Both the position numbers and the translations under genes were made by a program. From contig NZ_JOAG01000063.1 of the NCBI RefSeq assembly GCF_000725485.1, positions 23,461 through 87,460 of the forward strand: a stretch of 64,000 nucleotides of DNA, written 5' to 3'. This DNA is from Nonomuraea candida (GTDB lineage Bacteria; Actinomycetota; Actinomycetes; Streptosporangiales; Streptosporangiaceae). This document shows positions 1-7,422 of the stretch, in pieces (within the stretch, counting starts at the first letter, position 1; each line of letters starts with the position of its first letter). The notes under the pieces are model-generated. The model saw only the letters and a list, made by a program, of their open reading frames with translations, had not been told where the DNA came from and did no database searches.

Positions 1-13
1 AGGGGAGGATCGC

Positions 14-1801
14 ATGAGCACGCCCTCCGGGACGCCGCCCCGCGCACCGTCCGGCACCTCGCCGGACGCGCCGCCCGGCCCGCTGCCCAGCGAGCCACCC
101 GGCGCACCACCCGGGGCGCCGTCGCGCAGGTCGCGGGGCGTGCCGGCCCGCGTGGCGCGCCACCCCCTGGGGCTGGTCTCCGCACTGCTCCTGACCGCGA
201 TCCTGCTGGCCGTGGCGTTCGCGCCCGCGCTCAGCCCGCAGCCGCCCGACGTCTCCAGCCTGCGCGACGCCTTCGGCGGCCCGGCCGCCGGCCACCCGCT
301 CGGCTTCGACTCGGCCGGCCGCGACATCCTGTCCCGCCTGCTGCACGGCGGCCGCAACACGCTGGGCGGCGCGGCCCTCGCCCTCGCCGTCGCGCTCGCG
401 CTCGGCGTGCCCGCCGGGCTGCTGGCCGGCTACTACGGCGGCTGGTTCGACTCGGCGGCGAGCTGGGTCGTCAACATGATCATGGCCCTGCCGGCCATGG
501 TGGTGCTGCTCGCCTCCCGCGCCATCCTCGGCCCCACGGTGTGGGTGCTCATGGTGGTGCTCGGCTTCCTCGTCGCGCCGGCCTTCTTCCGCCTGGTACG
601 CGGCATCGTCGCCGCGGTGCGCGGCGAGCTGTACGTCGACGCGGCCCGCGTCTCCGGCCTCAGCGACACCAGGATCGTGGCCCGCCACATCCTCATCGTG
701 GTCCGCGCCCCGATCATCATCCAGGTCGCGCTGGTCTCCGGCATCGCGATCGGCCTCCAGGCGGGGCTGGAGTTCCTCGGCATCGGCAGCGGCGACGCGC
801 CGACCTGGGGCGCGATGCTGAACGAGGCGTTCAAGAACATCCAGCGCGCCCCGTCGCTGCTGCTCTGGCCCGGCCTGGCGCTCGGGCTCACCAGCGGCGC
901 GCTGGTGCTGCTGGCCGCCGCGCTGCGCGACGTCCTGGAGGACAGGGGCACGCACCGCCGCCCGCCGCGCCGCCCGTCACGCCGCGCGGCCGCCGTCGCC
1001 CGGGCCGCCCAGCCGCACGAGCCGCGCGCGGCGCTGCTGTCCGTACGGGACCTGGCCGTCGCCTATCCCGAACGCCAGGTCGTGCACGGCGTGGACCTCG
1101 ACGTCCACGCCGGGGAGATCGTCGGGCTGGTCGGCGAGTCCGGGTCGGGCAAGACCCAGACCGCCTTCGCCATCCTCGGCATCCTCCCCGAGACCGGCCG
1201 CATCGCCGGCGGCAGCGTCACGATCGACGGGCAGGAGATCGTCGGCCTGCCCGAACGGCGGCACCGGGCGCTGCGGGGGAACGTCGTCGCGTACGTCCCC
1301 CAGGAGCCCATGAGCAACCTCGACCCAGCCTTCACAATCGGCAGCCAGCTCGTCGAGCCCATCCGCCACAAGCTGGGCCTGAGCAGGGCCGAGGCCCGCG
1401 AACGCGCGCTGGACCTGCTGGCCCGGGTGGAGATCGCCGACCCGGAGCGGGCCTTCCGCTCCTACCCGCACGAGATCTCCGGCGGCATGGCCCAGCGCGT
1501 GCTGATCGCGGGCGCCATGTCGTGCGACCCGAAGCTGCTCATCGCCGACGAGCCCACCACGGCGCTCGACGTGCGGGTCCAGGCCGAGGTGCTCGGCCTG
1601 CTGCGCCGGCTGCAGCGCGAACGCGACCTCGGCGTCCTGCTCGTCACCCACAACCTGGGCGTGGTCGCGGACCTGTGCGACCGGGTCGCCGTCATGTCCG
1701 AGGGCCGCATCGTCGAGACCGGCACGGCCGAGCAGGTGCTGCACGCCCCCGAGCACCCCTACACCCGCAGGCTCATCGGCGCGGTCCTGGAGGTCCCGTG
1801 A
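14..1801 (+). CDS. Opp/Dpp-type ABC transporter permease-ATPase fusion (DppC-DppD)
   Basis: One 595-aa polypeptide joins an inner-membrane permease to its ATPase. Residues 1-45 are a Pro/Gly/Ser-rich tail. About 50-310 hold the DppC-like N-terminal segment and binding-protein-dependent permease domain with hydrophobic helices. From about 340 on is an ABC ATPase with Walker A GESGSGKT (near 374), signature SGGMAQR (near 489) and Walker B LLIADEP (near 507), plus the C-terminal peptide-transporter extension ending in HPYTRRLIG. It should import peptides or other oligomers with the ATPase encoded next. The ATG follows AGGGGAGG at the window edge; a DppB-type permease and a binding protein would be expected upstream, outside the window. 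DppC-DppD fusions are known in actinomycetes. The neighbouring chitin genes make chito-oligosaccharide a possible substrate, which is inference only. Confidence 0.93.
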   Translation: MSTPSGTPPRAPSGTSPDAPPGPLPSEPPGAPPGAPSRRSRGVPARVARHPLGLVSALLLTAILLAVAFAPALSPQPPDVSSLRDAFGGPAAGHPLGFDSAGRDILSRLLHGGRNTLGGAALALAVALALGVPAGLLAGYYGGWFDSAASWVVNMIMALPAMVVLLASRAILGPTVWVLMVVLGFLVAPAFFRLVRGIVAAVRGELYVDAARVSGLSDTRIVARHILIVVRAPIIIQVALVSGIAIGLQAGLEFLGIGSGDAPTWGAMLNEAFKNIQRAPSLLLWPGLALGLTSGALVLLAAALRDVLEDRGTHRRPPRRPSRRAAAVARAAQPHEPRAALLSVRDLAVAYPERQVVHGVDLDVHAGEIVGLVGESGSGKTQTAFAILGILPETGRIAGGSVTIDGQEIVGLPERRHRALRGNVVAYVPQEPMSNLDPAFTIGSQLVEPIRHKLGLSRAEARERALDLLARVEIADPERAFRSYPHEISGGMAQRVLIAGAMSCDPKLLIADEPTTALDVRVQAEVLGLLRRLQRERDLGVLLVTHNLGVVADLCDRVAVMSEGRIVETGTAEQVLHAPEHPYTRRLIGAVLEVP

Positions 1802-1905
1802 CCGGCCGCCGCTCCGCGAGACGCGGCGTTCCCGTGACCGGCCGCCGCTCCGCGGGACGCGGAGATCACGTGGGACGCGGAGATCGCGTGGGACGCGGAG
1901 AATTC
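1798..1905. repeat. Tandem GTG-led repeats between transporter genes
   Basis: Two 36-bp units (1798-1833, 1834-1869) beginning GTGACCGGCCGCCGCTCCGC are followed by two 18-bp units (1870-1887, 1888-1905) of the form GTGGGACGCGGAGATCGC. The first unit starts inside the last codons of the upstream gene, and every unit starts with GTG. The block separates two cotranscribed ATPase genes and has no other visible function. Confidence 0.8.
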
Positions 1906-1925
1906 GTGATCACCTTGGAGGTTTC

Positions 1926-2756
1926 GTGAACGCCCTGCTCACGGTGGAGGACCTGCACGTCTCCTTCCCCGGCAAGGGCCGGCGGGCGCCCAGGACGGAG
2001 GTGCTGCGCGGCGTGTCGCTCGACGTCGGCCCGGGGGAGACCCTGGGCCTGGTGGGCGAGTCGGGCTCGGGCAAGACCACGATCGGCCGGGCCATCCTCG
2101 GCCTCGTCCCGGTCGCGTCGGGGACGATCACGTTCGGCGGGCGGCGCATCGACGGCCTCGCCGGGCGCCGCCGCCGGGCGCTCGCCCGGGAGTTGCAGGT
2201 CATCTTCCAGGACCCGTACACCTCGCTCAACCCCGCCCGCACGATCGGCGACACCCTCGCCGAACCGCTGCTGGGACTCGGCGCCAGGGCGGCCCGCGAG
2301 CGCGTCGCCACCCTGCTCGACCGCGTCCACCTGCCCGCCGACGCCGCGCACCGGCTGCCGCGCGAGTTCTCGGGCGGGCAGCGGCAGCGGGTGGCGATCG
2401 CCCGCGCGCTGGCCATCGACCCCAAGCTCGTGGTGTGCGACGAGCCGGTCTCCGCGCTCGACCTCACCACCCAGCGGACGGTGCTCGACCTGCTGCTGGA
2501 GATCCAGGAGCAGTCGGGCGTGTCGTACCTGTTCGTCTCCCACGATCTCGCGGTGGTGCGCTTCATGGCCCACCGGGTCGCCGTCATCCACCGCGGCCGG
2601 ATCGTGGAGACCGGCGACGCGGCGACCGTGACGACCGAGCCGAGCCACCCGTACACGCGCGGCCTGCTGCTGGCCGCCCCGGTCGCCGACGTCGCCGCCC
2701 AGCGGGCCCGCCGCGAGGCCTTCGAACGCTACGCGAGCAGCGCGGCGGAACGGTGA
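1926..2756 (+). CDS. Opp/Dpp-type ABC transporter ATP-binding protein (DppF/OppF)
   Basis: A 276-aa cytoplasmic ATPase, the partner of the fused ATPase upstream. It has Walker A GESGSGKTT near residue 44, signature SGGQRQR near 148, Walker B LVVCDEP and the C-terminal PSHPYTRGLL signature of peptide/oligosaccharide ABC ATPases. The GTG start at 1926 is preceded by TTGGAGG at proper spacing. It is in the same operon as the fusion gene, separated by a 124-bp repeat-bearing gap. Length is a little short for OppF but the nucleotide-binding core is complete. Confidence 0.93.
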   Translation: MNALLTVEDLHVSFPGKGRRAPRTEVLRGVSLDVGPGETLGLVGESGSGKTTIGRAILGLVPVASGTITFGGRRIDGLAGRRRRALARELQVIFQDPYTSLNPARTIGDTLAEPLLGLGARAARERVATLLDRVHLPADAAHRLPREFSGGQRQRVAIARALAIDPKLVVCDEPVSALDLTTQRTVLDLLLEIQEQSGVSYLFVSHDLAVVRFMAHRVAVIHRGRIVETGDAATVTTEPSHPYTRGLLLAAPVADVAAQRARREAFERYASSAAER

Positions 2757-2817
2757 GCGGCCGCTTGAACCGCCCGGCGGAACGGTGAGCGGCCGCCTGA
2801 ACCGCCCGGTGGAGCGG
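2746..2817. repeat. 32-bp tandem repeat at a convergent gene junction
   Basis: Units at 2746-2777 and 2778-2809 differ at one base (CGGAACGGTGAGCGGCCGC then T/C TGAACCGCCCGG); a partial third begins at 2810. The first copy includes the stop codon of the ATPase gene, and a related TCGGTGGAGCGG stretch forms the end of the convergent hexosaminidase gene. No clear terminator hairpin is present. Confidence 0.75.
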
Positions 2818-2828
2818 GCGGGCCGCGT

Positions 2829-4289
2829 CTATGCGAACAGCTCGGTGGAGCGGTAGTAGCCGCCCCAGCCCAGCCGTTCCCACCAGGAGGTGTGGGCGGA
2901 CACCCGCCGCCGGTAGTCCTCCCACTCCGTCGGCCGCTCCGTCCATGCCTTCTCGGCGATCCCCGCCAGCCGCGGCAGCAGCAGGAACGCCAGGTCGTCG
3001 AAACCGCGCACCGTCTCGCACCACACGGCCGCCTCCACCCCGGCCAGCCGGGCGCCGCCGGGGATCTCCACCAGCGCGCCCGGCTGCCAGTCGAAGTACT
3101 CCCGGCTCGACAACGGCCGGTACGAGGCGAACCCGACCCGCTCGCGCCGCTCGTTCTGCTCCGGCAGCGTCGACTCCTCCGCGTACCTGCGGTCGAGGTA
3201 GAGCACCCGGCTCGGAGAGGCCAGCACGGCCGCCCCCGCCGCCACGGCGGCCGGCACGTCGTGCGGGGCCTGCTCGAACGAGCGCGCCGCGATGTCGATG
3301 AGCGGGTGGTACTCCGGCGGCGCGGTTCTGCGCGCGGCCTCGGGATCGAAGGCGTCGCCGTCACCGACCCAGCACTGCGCGATGTCGGCGGGCGTGAGCG
3401 CCCCCGAGCGGCTCACCTCCTGCCAGCCCACCACCCGCTTGCCCGTCGCCCTGGCCACGTCGAGCGCCCGGGTGACGAACGCGGCGTACAGCTCGTGCGG
3501 CATCCCGAACGCCTCGTCCCCGCCGATGTGCAGGAACGGCCCCGGCGTGAGCGCCGCGACCTCGCCGAGCACGTCCGCCACGAACGTCCACGTCACCTCG
3601 GCGCGCGGGTCGAGGAAGGGGATGAGCGGATGCGCCGGCGGCTCCTCGCCGCCCAGCTCCGGATAGGCCCGTACGGCGGCCAGCACGTGCCCCGGCAGGT
3701 CGATCTCGGGCACGACGGTGACGAACCGGGCGGCGGCGTACGCGACGATCTCGCGGTAGTCGTCGTGCGTGTAGTGCTCCCCGTCGGTGAGCCGCGGCCA
3801 TCCGCTGATCTCCAGCCGCCACGCCTGGCTGTCGGTCAGGTGCAGGTGCAGGACGTTGAACTTGTACATCGCCAGCAGGTCGATGACCTTCTTGACCTGC
3901 TCGACGGTGAAGAAGTGCCGCACCACGTCCAGCGACAGGCCGCGCCAGGGCAGCGCCGGTCCGTCGGTCACCCGCACGCACGGCACCGTGCGCTCTTCGG
4001 TGACGAGCTGCGCCAGCGTCGTCGCTCCCCGGAAGAGCCCTTGGGCCGACCAGGCGCTGACGGTGGCCCGCTCCTCGGTCACCACCAGCTCGTACTCTTC
4101 CTCCGCCCCCGTGCCGCCCTTGAGCTCGAGCACGACCTCCGCCGCCCCGCCCACCTGCACGGCTCCACCGAGCAGCCCGGCGACGACCTCCCCCAACCCG
4201 CCCACCCCCGACACCCGAGGCACCGCCCCCAACCGCAGGAAACCGGAGCCATCAAGGGACACGTCACGGGGCAGCGGAACAACGTTCAT
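2829..4289 (-). CDS. Beta-N-acetylhexosaminidase, GH20
   Basis: A 486-aa glycosidase expected to release GlcNAc from the non-reducing end of chitobiose and chito-oligomers. Residues 1-110 form the GH20b-type N-terminal domain; the GH20 barrel follows with DVVRHFF (about 121), LHLHLTDSQAWR (about 147), PEIDLPGH (about 194) and the catalytic pair D258-E259 in HIGGDEAF. There is no signal peptide, so it should act in the cytoplasm on imported sugars. It is convergent to the ABC operon and divergent from a secreted chitinase, giving a plausible import-and-hydrolysis route. A palindrome lies just upstream of the ATG. Confidence 0.93.
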   Translation of the reverse strand: MNVVPLPRDVSLDGSGFLRLGAVPRVSGVGGLGEVVAGLLGGAVQVGGAAEVVLELKGGTGAEEEYELVVTEERATVSAWSAQGLFRGATTLAQLVTEERTVPCVRVTDGPALPWRGLSLDVVRHFFTVEQVKKVIDLLAMYKFNVLHLHLTDSQAWRLEISGWPRLTDGEHYTHDDYREIVAYAAARFVTVVPEIDLPGHVLAAVRAYPELGGEEPPAHPLIPFLDPRAEVTWTFVADVLGEVAALTPGPFLHIGGDEAFGMPHELYAAFVTRALDVARATGKRVVGWQEVSRSGALTPADIAQCWVGDGDAFDPEAARRTAPPEYHPLIDIAARSFEQAPHDVPAAVAAGAAVLASPSRVLYLDRRYAEESTLPEQNERRERVGFASYRPLSSREYFDWQPGALVEIPGGARLAGVEAAVWCETVRGFDDLAFLLLPRLAGIAEKAWTERPTEWEDYRRRVSAHTSWWERLGWGGYYRSTELFA

Positions 4290-4299
4290 GCCAGATTTC

Positions 4300-4311
4300 T
4301 ACCACGTGGTA
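4300..4311. promoter_or_regulatory. Perfect palindrome at the hexosaminidase start
   Basis: TACCACGTGGTA is a perfect 12-bp palindrome with a central CG, ending 11 bp upstream of the GH20 ATG (minus strand). A central CG is typical of LacI-family operators. It does not match the DasR dre consensus. No regulator gene is adjacent, so the binding protein is unknown. Confidence 0.5.
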
Positions 4312-4451
4312 AGTAACGAAGGGCACCCCCCTCTGAACCTCTCGCGGGCGAGGAGTCCGGCTGCTGGAAACGGACGGGCGGCTCACTGACTGGGGGCTTG
4401 ACTTTGGGTCTTGTGGGGGTGGGTTCGGGCGTGTCACCATCGCCACAACTC

Positions 4452-4468
4452 TTAGGAAACTTTCTTTA
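4452..4468. promoter_or_regulatory. Operator-like element upstream of the chitinase
   Basis: TTAGGAAACTTTCTTTA is an imperfect inverted repeat 30 bp before the chitinase GTG. A related element, TTAAGAAGGTTTCCTTT, sits at 5766-5782 before the LPMO gene (12 of 17 positions identical). It is AT-rich in a high-GC region and present at both secreted chitin genes, which suggests a common regulator or promoter. Confidence 0.55.
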
Positions 4469-4497
4469 GAGAAATTCCTGGTGAAAGGGAGTGTCGG

Positions 4498-5559
4498 GTG
4501 CGACGAAGCCTGACATCGTCGGCCGCCGCGCTGCTCGCCGCAGGCGCGATCTCAGTCATCCTCCCCACGTCGCCGGCCTCGGCAGCGGACTGCGCGGCGG
4601 CCTGGCAGGCCGCCACCGCCTACCAGGGCGGCGCCGTGGTCTCTTACAACGGGCATAACTGGTCGGCCAAGTGGTGGTCCCAGAACGAGACCCCGGGCAC
4701 CGCCGGCGTGTGGGCCGACCAGGGGGTCTGCGGAGGCGGGGGCACGCCCGGCCAGTCCTGTGCCCATCCGAACTGGGTCGCCGGGCAGTGGTACGCCGTG
4801 GGCAGCATCGTCCGCTACACCGACGGCAACTACTACATCGCCGTGCACGAGAACCCCGGCTACGACCCGGTGATCAGCCACTGGTACTGGGACCCGTACA
4901 CCTGTGGCGGGACCACCCCCACCGATCCGCCCGACCCGGGTGGGTTCGTGGTGAGCCAGGCCCAGTTCAACCAGATGTTCCCGAGCCGCAACTCGTTCTA
5001 CAGCTACAGCGGCCTGACCGCCGCCATGTCCGCCTTCCCGGCGTTCGCCAAGACCGGCAGTGACACGGTCAAGAAGCAGGAGGCCGCCGCCTTCCTGGCC
5101 AACGTCAGTCACGAGACGGGCGGCCTGGTCCACATCGTCGAGCAGAACACCACGAACTACCCCCACTACTGCGACGCCGGTCAGCCCTACGGCTGCCCCG
5201 CCGGCCAGGCCGCCTACTACGGCCGCGGGCCGATCCAGCTGAGCTGGAACTTCAACTACAAGGCGGCGGGCGACGCCCTCGGCGTCAACCTGCTGAACGA
5301 CCCGTGGAAGGTGGAACGGGACTCGGCGATCGCCTGGAAGACCGCGCTGTGGTACTGGATGACGCAGCACGGCCCCGGCACCATGACCCCGCACAACGCC
5401 ATGGTCAACGGCCGCGGCTTCGGCGAGACGATCCGCAGCATCAACGGCGAGAAGGAGTGCGGCGGCGCGAACCCCGGCCAGGTCCAGAGCCGGGTGAACG
5501 CCTACCAGCGGTTCACCCAGATCCTCGGCGTGAGCCCCGGCGGCAACCTCACCTGCTGA
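4498..5559 (+). CDS. Secreted chitinase, GH19, with two carbohydrate-binding modules
   Basis: A 353-aa exported endochitinase. Residues 1-30 are a Sec signal peptide (MRRS, hydrophobic core, ASA-A). Two CBM5/12-like modules follow: CAAAWQAATAYQGGAVVSYNG (about 32-80) and HPNWVAGQWYAVGSIVRYTDG (about 95-138), each with Trp/Tyr binding residues. After a Thr/Pro linker comes the GH19 domain (about 155-353) with catalytic Glu in SHETGG and a second Glu in IVEQN, then YYGRGPIQLSWNFNY. The GTG start follows GAAAGGGA. It hydrolyses chitin outside the cell and works with the LPMO encoded next. Two binding modules before a GH19 domain is an ordinary but less common layout. Confidence 0.94.
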   Translation: MRRSLTSSAAALLAAGAISVILPTSPASAADCAAAWQAATAYQGGAVVSYNGHNWSAKWWSQNETPGTAGVWADQGVCGGGGTPGQSCAHPNWVAGQWYAVGSIVRYTDGNYYIAVHENPGYDPVISHWYWDPYTCGGTTPTDPPDPGGFVVSQAQFNQMFPSRNSFYSYSGLTAAMSAFPAFAKTGSDTVKKQEAAAFLANVSHETGGLVHIVEQNTTNYPHYCDAGQPYGCPAGQAAYYGRGPIQLSWNFNYKAAGDALGVNLLNDPWKVERDSAIAWKTALWYWMTQHGPGTMTPHNAMVNGRGFGETIRSINGEKECGGANPGQVQSRVNAYQRFTQILGVSPGGNLTC

Positions 5560-5590
5560 CGCCGCGACCGCCGCGAGCCGCGGAGACACC

Positions 5591-5629
5591 GAGGACCCGC
5601 GCGCCGGGCACCGCCCCGCGCGGGTCCTC
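5591..5629 (+). terminator. Hairpin after the chitinase
   Basis: Arms GAGGACCCGCGCG and CGCGCGGGTCCTC form a perfect 13-bp stem with a 13-nt loop, 31 bp after the chitinase stop. No T-tract, as is usual in actinomycetes. Confidence 0.7.
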
Positions 5630-5765
5630 GCCCCATGCCCCGGCGGTACGACCCCGCGCCCCGGAGGCCGGGCGGCGGAACCGCGGAGCGCCCGTCCCTC
5701 CATCCCTCGTTCCGGACGACTTTTGGCCCGAACCTGTTGCGGAACCCGTCCGAAACAGTTAATTA

Positions 5766-5782
5766 TTAAGAAGGTTTCCTTT
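5766..5782. promoter_or_regulatory. Operator-like element upstream of the LPMO
   Basis: TTAAGAAGGTTTCCTTT, related to the element at 4452-4468. It lies in an AT-rich stretch (5755-5795) about 45 bp before the LPMO ATG and probably overlaps its promoter. Confidence 0.5.
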
Positions 5783-5824
5783 CTATTTTGCTTCTTCCGG
5801 CCTCCCACCCCCCAGGAGTACGAG

Positions 5825-6679
5825 ATGCGCAAGAGCACGATCGCCGCCGCGGTGGCCGCCTCCGGAGTGCTGGCCCTGCTGCCGGCGTCCGCGGCCAACG
5901 CCCACGGCACCATGTCCAACCCGCCCAGCCGGGTCTACGTCTGCAAGAACGAGGGCCCTGAGACGCCGAAGTCCGCCGCCTGCAAGGCCGCCGTGGCGGC
6001 CGGCGGCACGCAGGCCTACTACGACTGGAACGAGGTCTCCCTCCTGGAGGCGGGCGGGCGGCACCGCGAGCTCATCCCCGACGGCAAGCTCTGCAGCGCC
6101 GGCCGGGAGAAGTACCGCGGCCTGGACCTGCAGCGCGCCGACTGGCCCGCGACCTCGGTGCGGCCGGGCAGCTTCACGCTCACCTACCACGCCTCGGCCC
6201 CGCACTCCAACAGCAACTTCGAGTTCTACATCACCCGCGAGGGCTGGAACCCGACCATGCCCCTCAAGTGGTCCGACCTGGTCCACATCAAGACGTTCAA
6301 CAACCAGAACCCGACGACCTTCACCAACTGGACCATCAACCTGCCGCAGCGCACCGGCCGCCACATCCTCTACTCGATCTGGCAGCGCGTGGTCGGCAGC
6401 AACGAGGCGTTCTACACCTGCTCGGACGTGGACTTCGGCGGCGGCGCCAACCCGACGCCTACCCCGACCCCCACACCCACGCCGACTCCCACCCCGACCC
6501 CGACCCCGACGCCCACTCCCACCGCCACCCAGCCCGGCGGCACGTGGAGCGCGGGCACGGCCTACCGCGCGGGCGACAGGGTGACGTACGGCGGCCAGAC
6601 GTACGAGTGCATCCAGCCGCACACGGCGCTGGCCGGCTGGGAACCCCCGAACGTGGGCGCCCTGTGGAAGCGCGTCTGA
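5825..6679 (+). CDS. Lytic polysaccharide monooxygenase, AA10, with CBM5/12
   Basis: A 284-aa secreted copper enzyme that oxidatively cleaves crystalline chitin. The signal peptide is residues 1-26 and cleavage leaves His27 (HGTMSNPP) as the N-terminal histidine of the copper brace. The second brace His is in the APHSNSNFEFYIT segment (His127) and the axial Phe in NEAFYTCSDVDF. A TP(TP)n linker, encoded by a repetitive ACCCCGACC stretch near 6455-6525, leads to a C-terminal chitin-binding module (WSAGTAYRAGDRVTYGGQTYEC). The ATG at 5825 follows AGGAG; an upstream in-frame start would place 34 residues before the signal peptide and is rejected. It acts with the GH19 chitinase. Confidence 0.95.
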   Translation: MRKSTIAAAVAASGVLALLPASAANAHGTMSNPPSRVYVCKNEGPETPKSAACKAAVAAGGTQAYYDWNEVSLLEAGGRHRELIPDGKLCSAGREKYRGLDLQRADWPATSVRPGSFTLTYHASAPHSNSNFEFYITREGWNPTMPLKWSDLVHIKTFNNQNPTTFTNWTINLPQRTGRHILYSIWQRVVGSNEAFYTCSDVDFGGGANPTPTPTPTPTPTPTPTPTPTPTPTATQPGGTWSAGTAYRAGDRVTYGGQTYECIQPHTALAGWEPPNVGALWKRV

Positions 6680-6706
6680 CCCGCTGACCCGCGTCGGCGC
6701 TCGGCC

Positions 6707-7375
6707 TCACCTCTTACGCCGAGCGCCGACCGCCGGCCGGGTCGGCGGGGCCGGCGGGGCCGGCGATCGCGGGCGTTCGACGCGGATGGGATCGCCGCGT
6801 ACCAGCTCGTCGTGGACGCGCCACCGTGCGGCGGTGACGGCGCGCTCGGCCGCCTCATCGCCGTGCTCGATGCGCTGCCGCAGCAGTCGCAGGGCGATGC
6901 GGCGGTTGAGGCTGAACTGCCGCTCGGTGTCGACCACGACGACGAGCCCCGTCGGCCGGTGGGTCGCGCGCACGGCGGTGCCGGCCTTGTCGCGATGCCG
7001 GCCCCCGGGCCCGCCGGTGCGGCAGGCGACGATGTCCACGTCCGCCTCGGCGAACGGCGTGCGCGGGGCGTCGACCTGGCACGGCTGCGCGGTGACGTAC
7101 CAGTTCTTCCTGCCGGGACCGGCCCGGTACGGGCTGGGCGCCTGCCAGCACAGGGTGCCGGTCCACGAGGCGGCGAACTCCTCCGCGCCCGCGCCGTCGA
7201 TCCGCACCAGGACCGACCGGTAGGTGCCGGCCCGGTCACCGGGAACGGCGTGCGCCCGATGAGTCTCCAGCTTCCGCCGGACGGCCTCGGCCTCCAGACG
7301 CCGCAGCAGCTCGGCCAGGGCCCAGGCGCACTCCTGCGGCCCCCGCCCGGCCGACAGGAGCAGGTGAACCCTCAC
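6707..7375 (-). CDS. prfH: PrfH-like peptide-release-factor homologue with GGR in place of GGQ
   Basis: A 222-aa RF-1-family protein. PrfH proteins accompany RtcB and are reported to release peptides from ribosomes with damaged decoding centres. The start VHLLLSAGRGPQECAWAL, the segment APSPYRAGPGRKNWYV and the RF-1 core TAVRATHRPTG match PrfH. The catalytic loop reads GGPGGRHRDK, so the near-universal Gln of the GGQ motif is Arg (codon CGG). The GTG at 7375 has AGAGGGGGG at good spacing and fits the family N-terminus; a longer start at GTG 7426 would overlap the rtcB stop by GTGA and is possible. Downstream of rtcB in one operon. Whether it still hydrolyses peptidyl-tRNA is uncertain. Confidence 0.85.
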   Translation of the reverse strand: MRVHLLLSAGRGPQECAWALAELLRRLEAEAVRRKLETHRAHAVPGDRAGTYRSVLVRIDGAGAEEFAASWTGTLCWQAPSPYRAGPGRKNWYVTAQPCQVDAPRTPFAEADVDIVACRTGGPGGRHRDKAGTAVRATHRPTGLVVVVDTERQFSLNRRIALRLLRQRIEHGDEAAERAVTAARWRVHDELVRGDPIRVERPRSPAPPAPPTRPAVGARRKR

Positions 7376-7422
7376 GCCCGCCCCCCTCTGACGCGAACGC
7401 TCCCGCTCACGCACCCCTCCGC

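Noticed and set aside
4300..4311. DasR (dre) site
   Set aside because: TACCACGTGGTA differs from the ACTGGTCTAGACCAGT-type consensus, so DasR control cannot be claimed.
2892..4316. Long open frame opposite the GH20 gene
   Set aside because: Arg/Pro/His-rich shadow of a well-supported glycosidase; no SD and no recognisable domain.
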